DNA from: Bryobacterales bacterium
Lineage (GTDB): Bacteria > Acidobacteriota > Terriglobia > Bryobacterales > Bryobacteraceae
Assembly (NCBI GenBank): GCA_025463005.1
Contig: JAOAPR010000249.1
Location: forward strand, 1-37,706
DNA: 37,706 bases
Direction: 5' to 3'
Shown: piece after piece, positions 7,912-14,749 of the stretch
Numbering within the stretch: position 1 is the stretch's first letter
Layout of the letters: every line of letters starts with the position of its first letter
Notes under the pieces: model-generated
What the model was told of the DNA's origin: nothing
Seen by the model: the letters and a program-made list of their open reading frames with translations, nothing else
Database searches by the model: none
Position numbers and translations under genes: made by a program

Positions 7912-9254
7912 CAGTTGCCGGGTTTTTTGCGGCCGCGAGGGCGGCGGCCCGCTCCGCCGGTTCCCGTGGGCTTGTTGGGCGTACGCCGGCGTGCGGCGGG
8001 AGCGCGCTTGGGCTTGGCCGGTGGCGGATTCGGCTCGAAGATGGTCGGCTGGCCTTCCACGTACGGCTGCGGCTCCTCTTCCTCTTCGACTTCCGGAGCG
8101 GCCTGCGGCTCAGGGGCAGGCGGCTCGGCCGGCGGATAAAACTCGGCGCCGAGATATACCATCATCACGCCCTGCTCCTCGTGCGGCTCCAGGCGAACCA
8201 CTGTCTTGTCCTGCGCGTAGTTCAGAAATTCACTGAACTGCTGGAATCCGTAGGACGTGGTGTCGAGATTGGGATGCTCCTCTTTGAACCACTGAGCGAG
8301 ATCTTCGACCGGGACGCCGTTTTCGATCTCCAGGCGGTGATTTTCGGCAACATCGCGCAGCGCCGGCAACAGGTCTTCAGGCTTAAGCGTGGCGCGCTCG
8401 GGCTGCGACGAACTCTTGCGCTCGATGACGTAGCGTCCGCCGGTTCCACTGACGTTCACCAGATCTTCGCGCTTGAGCTTCTCGACGAAGTCAGAGAAGC
8501 TCGAACCGCCGTAGGCGCGCTCGTTGAACGCGGGATCGAGCTGGAGCATGGTCGATTTGAGCAATCCGAGCTGCGGCTGCACACCACGGCGCTCCAGCAC
8601 CTGTAAGGCGCGCTCCACTAGCGGCATCGCTTGGGCCAGCTCCAGCGGAGCGGGCCTTTGGCGACGGTCGCCGCCTCGATCCTGGCCTCGGTCGGGCCGG
8701 TCGGTGCGTTCGGGCCGCTCACTTCCTTGCCGGTCGGGGCGCGGCCGCACTTGCCGGACTTCCTGTGCGAGGACGCTCGGCGGCAGATCCGATAACAGCG
8801 ATTCAAAGCTGATAAATTCGTGGCAATTCTGCTGGAGGATGGTGGAGGTGAACGCTTTGCCGCCCACCACGAACACCGTCTTCCCATACTCTTTCAATTT
8901 GTTCACCAGCGGAATGAAATCACTGTCGCCGCTGACGATGGCGAAGGCGTTCACATGCGTATGCGTAAACGCCATCTCCAGCGCGTCCAGGGCGAGGTTG
9001 ATATCCGCTCCGTTCTTATCGCCGCGCGGCGAAGGGATCCGCTGCACCATCTGTACGGCGTTTTCCGCCATCTGGCGCGTGGCTCCATCCTGGCGTCCCC
9101 AGTTGGCGTAAGCGAACTTGGCGACCAGGTCGCCGCGCTCCTTGAGCGCGTCCAGCGCGAGCGATACGTCGAACTCGCGACGCAAGGTCGACTTGAGTCC
9201 GATCTCGATGTTGTCGTAATCGACAAACACCGCAATATTCAATTTGTCCTGCAT
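7911..9254 (-). CDS. NYN domain protein with two LOTUS/OST-HTH-like domains
   Basis: A 447-residue putative ribonuclease. Residues 1-155 form a NYN/LabA (DUF88) PIN-like domain with the acidic residues Asp12 and Asp14 (VDYDN), Asp84 (ADINLALD), Asp110 and Asp112 (SGDSDF), consistent with metal-dependent RNA cleavage. A linker rich in Arg/Asp/Pro (165-200) follows. Two helical segments at about 203-278 and 292-370 resemble LOTUS/OST-HTH RNA-binding domains. The C-terminal tail after residue 375 is acidic, then Pro/Arg/Lys-rich. I chose ATG at 9254 because a GGAGAAG Shine-Dalgarno precedes it; the longer frame to 9323 would overlap the B12-binding gene. The arrangement resembles animal MARF1 and bacterial NYN-LOTUS proteins. 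Confidence 0.87.
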   Translation of the reverse strand: MQDKLNIAVFVDYDNIEIGLKSTLRREFDVSLALDALKERGDLVAKFAYANWGRQDGATRQMAENAVQMVQRIPSPRGDKNGADINLALDALEMAFTHTHVNAFAIVSGDSDFIPLVNKLKEYGKTVFVVGGKAFTSTILQQNCHEFISFESLLSDLPPSVLAQEVRQVRPRPDRQGSERPERTDRPDRGQDRGGDRRQRPAPLELAQAMPLVERALQVLERRGVQPQLGLLKSTMLQLDPAFNERAYGGSSFSDFVEKLKREDLVNVSGTGGRYVIERKSSSQPERATLKPEDLLPALRDVAENHRLEIENGVPVEDLAQWFKEEHPNLDTTSYGFQQFSEFLNYAQDKTVVRLEPHEEQGVMMVYLGAEFYPPAEPPAPEPQAAPEVEEEEEPQPYVEGQPTIFEPNPPPAKPKRAPAARRRTPNKPTGTGGAGRRPRGRKKPGN

Positions 9255-9276
9255 CAGTTTCTTCTCCAGTCTCGAG

Positions 9277-9678
9277 TCAAACTGTCTGTTTGACTGAGCT
9301 TCGGATGAACTCGACAATCTCATGAAGGGAGGCTCCCGGTTGAAAAACCGCGGCCACTCCCAGCCGTTTCAATTGCGCGGCATCTTCATCCGGTACGATG
9401 CCGCCTATGATGACCAATACGTCGGTCATCTTTTGTTGTTTGAGTAATTCCATCACGCGAGGCACGATGGCGTTGTGCGCTCCGGAAAGGATGGACAGGC
9501 CGATAACCTGCACATCTTCTTGAAGCGATGTGTTGACGATCATTTCCGGGGTCTGCCGGAGACCGGTATAGATGACCTCCATACCGGCATCCCGTAGCGC
9601 GCGGGCGATTACCTTGGCACCCCGGTCGTGGCCGTCGAGGCCGGGTTTGGCGACCAGCACCCGGATTCTATGATCCAT
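9277..9678 (-). CDS. B12-binding small subunit of acyl-CoA mutase
   Basis: A 133-residue cobalamin-binding subunit for a radical B12 acyl-CoA mutase. The motif Asp15-x-His17-x2-Gly20 ([10 protein letters not shown]) supplies the lower cobalt-ligand His; [11 protein letters not shown] and [11 protein letters not shown] complete the flavodoxin-like fold. Length fits the small (IcmB-type) subunits of split mutases. It probably pairs with the catalytic subunit at 13151-14737, although an AraC gene, a barrel gene and a glycosyltransferase-like gene lie between them. The neighbours downstream are the NYN and RidA genes, 22 bp and then TGATG apart. ATG start at 9678; no clear Shine-Dalgarno. An assignment as methylmalonyl-CoA mutase small subunit is an alternative. 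Confidence 0.88.
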   Translation of the reverse strand: MDHRIRVLVAKPGLDGHDRGAKVIARALRDAGMEVIYTGLRQTPEMIVNTSLQEDVQVIGLSILSGAHNAIVPRVMELLKQQKMTDVLVIIGGIVPDEDAAQLKRLGVAAVFQPGASLHEIVEFIRSSVKQTV

Positions 9679-9705
9679 AAAAGACTGCGATTGAGACTAC
9701 GATAC

Positions 9706-9797
9706 GCCGCTATTGCCTCCTAGGGCATGAGCGGTGCATCCACGACCTTGAGGATATCACGGCTGGGCACCCGGCGGTGGCTAGACACAATAGCGGC
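9706..9797. repeat. 10-bp perfect inverted repeat with 72-bp spacer
   Basis: GCCGCTATTG at 9706-9715 is the exact reverse complement of CAATAGCGGC at 9788-9797, with 72 bp between. It brackets the gap between the AraC gene and the B12-binding subunit gene; the right arm touches the AraC stop. It could form an extended stem or an operator pair, or be chance. Confidence 0.45.
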
Positions 9798-10723
9798 TAA
9801 AGGGGTTGGGTGGCTCCCACGGATCGGCGGTACTCCCCCGGCGCGATTCCCAGGACCCGCTTGAACGCCTTGTGGAAGGCGCCGTCCGAGTCGTAGCCGA
9901 CCGCCTGGGCCACATCCGCCAGTTTCCGGTCGCTCTCGCGCAGCAGGTCGCTTCCGCGATAGATCCGCCAGCGCGTCAGATACTCGAGCGGCGACTCGCT
10001 CATGACCGTCTTGAACCGTTGTGCGAAAGCCGAGCGGGACATACCGGCCTCCGAGGCCAGGGTAGCGACCGTCCATGGATGCTCGATACGCTTATGCATC
10101 GAGCTCAGCGCAGCGCCGATGTGGGCGTCGGAGAGCGCGTGCAGCCACCCGGTCCTTTCGGCCTGGGTGTCAGCTATGTGGGCACGCAGCGCCTGAATTA
10201 ACAGCAGGTCGGCCAGGTGGTGAACCGCTACTTGTGAGCCGGGCGTGGAGGCGTCAACTTCGGAAGCCAGCAGCTCCAGCGTCTTCTGCAACGCAAGTAA
10301 GTGCGGCTGCCCTGCGCGTATGAGAATTAGCAACGGCAGGAAATCCGTAAGCGGCCGGCCATGCGTTTCGTCAAAACTGAACCTGCCGGCGATGATTGCC
10401 GTGGGCGCACCGCCTCCGCCGAATCGGATCGGTTCGCAGCGTTTTTCTTTGAGCAGCTCGCTAAGCTGGCGGGGCGCCGTGTGAAGATCGTCCGACAAGA
10501 TGTATTCGCCGCCGGGCGCGAGCAGAAAGAAATCGCCGTGGGAAAGATGAATAGGGTCAGCCGTGCCAGGCAGGGTGAGCCAGGCTTGACCATACGAAAT
10601 TAATCCGAATCTCGCGTGCGATCCAGTTTCAGACTGCAGACCCCACGGAGCGGTTACTTGAATGCGTCCGTAACAGGCCCCTTGGACACGAACAGCGCTG
10701 AGAAAATCCGTAATGGCATCCAT
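9797..10723 (-). CDS. AraC family transcriptional regulator (cupin type)
   Basis: A 308-residue regulator. Residues 1-185 form a cupin-like sensor domain (typical of the AraC group with an N-terminal cupin_6 region). The C-terminal 100 residues are the double helix-turn-helix: LASEAGMSRSAFAQRFK and VAQAVGYDSDGAFHKAFKR, ending near PGEYRRS. The ligand is unknown. I chose the ATG at 10723 with an AAGGTGGG stretch upstream; a TTG two codons earlier is less likely. It is divergent from the outer-membrane barrel gene at 10864, so it may regulate that gene. This is an inference from position only. Confidence 0.92.
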   Translation of the reverse strand: MDAITDFLSAVRVQGACYGRIQVTAPWGLQSETGSHARFGLISYGQAWLTLPGTADPIHLSHGDFFLLAPGGEYILSDDLHTAPRQLSELLKEKRCEPIRFGGGGAPTAIIAGRFSFDETHGRPLTDFLPLLILIRAGQPHLLALQKTLELLASEVDASTPGSQVAVHHLADLLLIQALRAHIADTQAERTGWLHALSDAHIGAALSSMHKRIEHPWTVATLASEAGMSRSAFAQRFKTVMSESPLEYLTRWRIYRGSDLLRESDRKLADVAQAVGYDSDGAFHKAFKRVLGIAPGEYRRSVGATQPL

Positions 10724-10828
10724 GAACAACCCACCTTTTGCTTTGGACGATCGGATAGAATCTGCGGACTATCGATCAGGTCCAGTTTTAGCCCCAGTGC
10801 ATCCATAGGTCTGTAGATGCAATTGAAA

Positions 10829-10853
10829 GCCGGCCGGTTGCCGGCAAAGGAGG
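10829..10853 (+). promoter_or_regulatory. Hairpin next to a strong Shine-Dalgarno
   Basis: GCCGGC at 10829-10834 and 10840-10845 can pair over a five-base loop, directly abutting AAAGGAGG at 10846-10853, which is a strong ribosome-binding site eleven bases before the ATG at 10864. The hairpin could affect ribosome loading. The Shine-Dalgarno is clear; a regulatory role for the hairpin is not shown. Confidence 0.45.
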
Positions 10854-10863
10854 GAACTCGCAT

Positions 10864-11457
10864 ATGTTCGGAAATAAAGGTGTTGTTGCGCTTCTGCTAG
10901 GGGCGTCGGCTCTGGGGCTGCCGGCTTTCGCGCAGAGCGAGGAGTATAAGTCTGACGTGACAGTTCAAGCGTTGGGCAGTTTTGTAAAGGATACGACCGA
11001 TAACGGAGTGACTCATTCCGCCTCCAACAGCGGCGGCGTCTTGGGGACTTATCGTTACTATTTCGGCCGCCACCACGGCGTCGAGTTCAATTACGGCTAC
11101 ACGCTGAACTCGCAACGATACGCGCTGGACGGGAACATTTCCAGCACCAAGGCTTATTCGCATGAGGCAACAGCGGCCTACGTGTGGCGCCTGCCGCTCC
11201 ACCGGATTACTCCGTTTGCGCTAGCCGGAGCGGGCAGCCTGGTGTTCGATCCGAAGGACATCAGCGGCGATGTGCTGGCTCGTCCGACGTTCGTCTATGG
11301 CGCTGGCGCGGATTTCGATCTCGGCAGACGTTTCTTCCTGCGAGCGCAGTATCGCGGGCTGGTTTACAACAGTCCGACACTGGGAGCGTCTACGGTGAAT
11401 GCGGAGCTGCTGACCCATCGCGCCGAGCCATCGGCCGGATTCGGATTCCGGTTCTAA
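10864..11457 (+). CDS. Outer-membrane beta-barrel protein
   Basis: A 197-residue exported protein. A signal peptide (MFGNKGVVALLLGASALGLPAFAQ) is followed by alternating polar/aromatic strands typical of an OmpA/OprF-like eight-stranded barrel: GVLGTYRYYF, HGVEFNYGYT, SHEATAAYVWRL, ITPFALAGAGS, FVYGAGADFDL, FFLRAQYRGLVY. The C-terminus ends in Phe (GFGFRF), the usual signal for Bam-mediated insertion. Function beyond an outer-membrane barrel cannot be stated. ATG at 10864 with a strong AAAGGAGG upstream. Divergent from the AraC regulator; ends before a strong hairpin at 11475. Confidence 0.87.
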   Translation: MFGNKGVVALLLGASALGLPAFAQSEEYKSDVTVQALGSFVKDTTDNGVTHSASNSGGVLGTYRYYFGRHHGVEFNYGYTLNSQRYALDGNISSTKAYSHEATAAYVWRLPLHRITPFALAGAGSLVFDPKDISGDVLARPTFVYGAGADFDLGRRFFLRAQYRGLVYNSPTLGASTVNAELLTHRAEPSAGFGFRF

Positions 11458-11474
11458 CCGGATAGCCGCTTACT

Positions 11475-11521
11475 GGCGTTCGTGGTTCGGTGTAAGGCAG
11501 TGTCCACCGAACCGCGACGCC
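11475..11521. terminator. Hairpin between convergent genes, probable bidirectional terminator
   Basis: Arms 11475-11492 and 11505-11521 pair over about 17 positions, with a perfect nine-base core (GGTTCGGTG with CACCGAACC), one bulged base and one G-T pair. The loop is 11493-11504. It sits between the stops of two convergent genes. No T-run follows on either strand, so classic intrinsic termination is not certain. Confidence 0.55.
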
Positions 11522-11527
11522 GAGGGG

Positions 11528-13105
11528 CTAGAACAGGTGCGGCAAATGGCCTCCGGCTCGCGCCTGCGGAGCAGATTGACTCGCGGGCAACATCTCCATT
11601 AATTGAAAATCCGCCCATTCTTCCCTCCTCTGATAATTTTCCCGCACGAAGGCCTCGATTCCGGGCATTTGCAGCCGTCGCGGATCGCTGCTGGGCCAGA
11701 TTCGCAAATAGGCTTGCGGCGAAACCTGTGTATAAAAGACCCATCGCGGAGGATGCGCGCGCAACTCGCTCAATGCCTCCGATTCATCCTTCTCGGAAAA
11801 CATTCCCGGCTGCAAGAAGGAGTATCGTGTGGGATTATGCGCCCCGGTAACGAAGTACAGCAACGGCCGGTAGGGGAAGACGAATATAGTATCGGATGGC
11901 GTAACCCGCGCCTGGATCATCGCCAGGGTGTCGAGGTCGGCCTTCTGTCCGTGGACGCTTCCGACACCGCTGGCGCGTGTTGTTTCGCGAAGAGTTTCGC
12001 GAAGACGCTGCTGGATGCTAACCGTTAAGCAGGAGCCCGCGGCGATCAGTACAATGAGCGCCACAGCCTTTCGAATCGCCGAGGCCCTGGGAAATGAAGA
12101 TCGAGCGATCAACGCCGCCGCGAGCGCGTAGGACGGCGCTGAAACCAACGTCAGGTGACCGAGATCCCAACGAGGATAGGTTGAGAGAATCAACGCGAAC
12201 CCGAACGCCAGCAGGAATGCGACGCCCATCGAGGGGCGTTTCCACAACCAAATCGCGCTAAGAAACGGCAGCGTCGCAGGCAGGGTCAGGAATATCAGCA
12301 GCAGGATAGAAGTCGCCGTCTGATCCGGCGATGTTCCGCGCAAAAGGTTGGCGTAACCGCCGGTCACCGAGCCATACCAGGTCCGGTTGGGACCCGAGTA
12401 ATTGGACGCGCTCCATAGGAGCGAATCGAGCATCGCGGAAAGCGCTCCGGTGGAGGCGATCCACAATATTCCTATCGCCAACATGGCAGCAACACCACCC
12501 GCATAGGCCGCGAACAAGCGTCGCGTCGCACGATAGATAACGAGACAAGCGCCGAGCGCAGCGATCGCTAAAGCCACCGGCGGCGTACACCATGCGGCGA
12601 TTCCGCCCGCGATTCCCGCCGCAAAGCTGATCCAGATGGAAAGCCTGGCAGACGGATTCTCGGCAGCAGCAATGATCAGCGTTGCTGCTAGTACCGCCCA
12701 TCCGCTGGAATCCCAGCGATGGTTGGCGACCACCGCCGTTTCCCCGAGCGTCGCAAAAGCGAGGTAGGTGAAGGCCGCGAAGGCTGCCGTCATCGAATTG
12801 CCCAGCTTGGACACCAGCCAGAATAAGCACGCGGTGAGCACCGCGATGTCCCCCACCGCCGGCATTCTTCCCGCCGCGAGGGTCGTGCCGAACATACGAA
12901 AGCTTGCGGCCTCCAGAGCAAACGTTCCCGGCCCGGTAAGCGAAAAGAAATCTTTGTAAGGCACTTGGCCGTGCAAAACGCGGAGTCCGCCGTCGAGATA
13001 GATGCCTTCATCGTTCAAGGCGAGGAAGAATCGCGAGGCCGCCAGCCAGCCCAGATACGCAAAGGCGCACAAGAACACCACGCCGGTGCGCCGGGCCAGA
13101 GACAT
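11528..13105 (-). CDS. Polytopic membrane protein, GT-C glycosyltransferase-like
   Basis: A 525-residue integral membrane protein with about ten to eleven hydrophobic segments. After the first helix comes an acidic pair in a loop (LALNDEGIYLDGG followed by GQVPYKDFF), the usual position of the catalytic Asp/Glu in GT-C enzymes of the ArnT/PMT/GT39 type, which transfer sugars from polyprenyl phosphates. The C-terminal 150 residues form a soluble, extracytoplasmic domain (from about 390). The acceptor is unknown. ATG start at 13105, 45 bp after the mutase gene, no clear Shine-Dalgarno. Ends at a convergent hairpin shared with the barrel gene. Confidence 0.75.
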   Translation of the reverse strand: MSLARRTGVVFLCAFAYLGWLAASRFFLALNDEGIYLDGGLRVLHGQVPYKDFFSLTGPGTFALEAASFRMFGTTLAAGRMPAVGDIAVLTACLFWLVSKLGNSMTAAFAAFTYLAFATLGETAVVANHRWDSSGWAVLAATLIIAAAENPSARLSIWISFAAGIAGGIAAWCTPPVALAIAALGACLVIYRATRRLFAAYAGGVAAMLAIGILWIASTGALSAMLDSLLWSASNYSGPNRTWYGSVTGGYANLLRGTSPDQTATSILLLIFLTLPATLPFLSAIWLWKRPSMGVAFLLAFGFALILSTYPRWDLGHLTLVSAPSYALAAALIARSSFPRASAIRKAVALIVLIAAGSCLTVSIQQRLRETLRETTRASGVGSVHGQKADLDTLAMIQARVTPSDTIFVFPYRPLLYFVTGAHNPTRYSFLQPGMFSEKDESEALSELRAHPPRWVFYTQVSPQAYLRIWPSSDPRRLQMPGIEAFVRENYQRREEWADFQLMEMLPASQSAPQARAGGHLPHLF

Positions 13106-13150
13106 ATTTATCTATCGGGTGTCCGGCGCGGACGATTAGTACTCTTTCGG

Positions 13151-14737
13151 CTATAAAATGCTGGTTTCGGTGTAGCCGCCAAAAACGTCCTTCAGCGCCC
13201 CGCAGATTTCCCCCACAGTCGCATACGCGCGAACCGCATCCAGGATGTAGGGCATGGTATTTTCCGTGCCCTCCGCCGCACGCCGCAAATCGCTTAAAGT
13301 TCTGGCGACCTCGCTGGCGCTTCGGCGCTGTTTGACCCTGTTCAGACGCTCGATCTGCCTCTGCTCAGCAGTTTCGTCGATCTGCAAGACGTCGATGGGT
13401 TGTTCGGATTCCTCAGCGAACTTGTTCACACCGACGATCACCTGCTCGCCCTGCTCGATTTCGCGCTGGTATTCGTAGCTGGCCTGGGCGATTTCGGATT
13501 GCGGGAACCCCCGCTCGATAGCCGGAATCATCCCGCCCATTTCGTCGATGCGGCGGATGTAGTCGTTGGCAGCGGCTTCGACGTCGAGCGTCAAGCGTTC
13601 GAGGAAGTAGCTTCCGCCCAGGGGATCCGGCGTGGCTGTCACTCCGGTCTCGTAGGCGATCACCTGCTGCGTTCGTAACGCGAGAGTCACGGCCTCCTCG
13701 GAGGGCAGCGCATACGCCTCGTCGAGCGAATTGGTGTGCAGCGACTGGCATCCGCCCAGCACAGCGGCCATGGCCTGGAGCGCGGTGCGCACGATGTTGT
13801 TGCGCGGCTGCTGCCACGTCAGCGAGCACCCCGCGGTTTGCGCATGAAACCGCAGTTTCCAACTGTTTTCATTCGCAGCGTTGAACCGGTCACGCATCAC
13901 GTAAGCCCAAATCTTTCGGGCTGCGCGATACTTCGCGATTTCCTCGAAGAAATCATTATGTGCGTTGAAAAAGAAACTCAGGCGCGGCGCGAAGGAATCG
14001 ATCGGCAGCCCGCGAGCCAGAGCGTGCTCAACATACTCGATGCCATCGCGTAGCGTGAACGCGAGCTCCTGGACAGCCGTGGATCCGGCTTCACGGATGT
14101 GATAACCGGAAATCGATATCGGGTTAAACCGCGGCACTCGCTGGGTGGCGAACTCAATGGAATCCGTCACCAGGCGCATGGACGGGCGCGGCGGATAGAT
14201 GTACTCCTTCTGCGCGATATATTCCTTCAAGATGTCGTTCTGAAGCGTGCCCGACAGCCGCGTCCAATCGACGCCTTGCTTCTCCGCGACCGCCAGGTAC
14301 ATCGCCCACAAAACCGATGCCGGCGAATTGATGGTCATCGAGACCGTGACGTCGCCCAGCGGGATTCCCTCGAACAACGTCTCCATGTCGGCCAGCGAAG
14401 AAATCGCCACACCGCACTTGCCGACCTCGCCCAGCGCCGTAGGATGGTCGGGATCCAGGCCCATCAGCGTCGGCAGATCGAACGCAACCGATAAACCGGT
14501 CTGACCCTGCACCAGCAGATAGCGATAACGCGCGTTAGTATCCTCGGCGGTAGCGAAACCCGCGAACTGGCGCATGGTCCAGAGCCGGCCGCGATACATG
14601 GATTCGTGGATGCCGCGGGTATACGGGAACCGGCCGGGTGCGCCAAGCTCGAATTGATTCAGGCTTTGCGGCGTATAGACCGGATCGAGCGGCAACCCGC
14701 TCAGTGTGCGGTACGAAGTTGCTGTAATCGGCGGCAT
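13151..14737 (-). CDS. B12-dependent acyl-CoA mutase large subunit, isobutyryl-CoA mutase-like
   Basis: A 528-residue TIM-barrel catalytic subunit without its own B12 domain. It belongs to the methylmalonyl-CoA mutase family: [44 protein letters not shown] and the [10 protein letters not shown] region are all present. With an ungapped offset of 31 to the Propionibacterium methylmalonyl-CoA mutase numbering, Arg82, Thr85 and His244 fall on Arg51, Thr54 and His213. But Tyr89 is Phe58 and Arg207 is Gln176. In isobutyryl-CoA mutase those two positions are Phe and Gln, so a C4 branched/linear substrate is more likely than methylmalonyl-CoA. The partner B12 subunit is probably at 9277-9678. ATG start; 12 bp after the propeller gene. 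Confidence 0.88.
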   Translation of the reverse strand: MPPITATSYRTLSGLPLDPVYTPQSLNQFELGAPGRFPYTRGIHESMYRGRLWTMRQFAGFATAEDTNARYRYLLVQGQTGLSVAFDLPTLMGLDPDHPTALGEVGKCGVAISSLADMETLFEGIPLGDVTVSMTINSPASVLWAMYLAVAEKQGVDWTRLSGTLQNDILKEYIAQKEYIYPPRPSMRLVTDSIEFATQRVPRFNPISISGYHIREAGSTAVQELAFTLRDGIEYVEHALARGLPIDSFAPRLSFFFNAHNDFFEEIAKYRAARKIWAYVMRDRFNAANENSWKLRFHAQTAGCSLTWQQPRNNIVRTALQAMAAVLGGCQSLHTNSLDEAYALPSEEAVTLALRTQQVIAYETGVTATPDPLGGSYFLERLTLDVEAAANDYIRRIDEMGGMIPAIERGFPQSEIAQASYEYQREIEQGEQVIVGVNKFAEESEQPIDVLQIDETAEQRQIERLNRVKQRRSASEVARTLSDLRRAAEGTENTMPYILDAVRAYATVGEICGALKDVFGGYTETSIL

Positions 14738-14749
14738 TTCACGTACTTT

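Noticed and set aside
7848-8606. Plus-strand open frame of 252 codons
   Set aside because: Antisense to the NYN gene, with no recognisable domain.
9679-9796. Cobalamin riboswitch before the B12-binding subunit gene
   Set aside because: The gap is only 118 bp and I saw no B12-box-like conserved element; only the inverted repeat.
9720-10076. Minus-strand open frame overlapping the AraC gene
   Set aside because: It lies in another frame of the AraC C-terminus, is Arg/Gly rich and has no domain.
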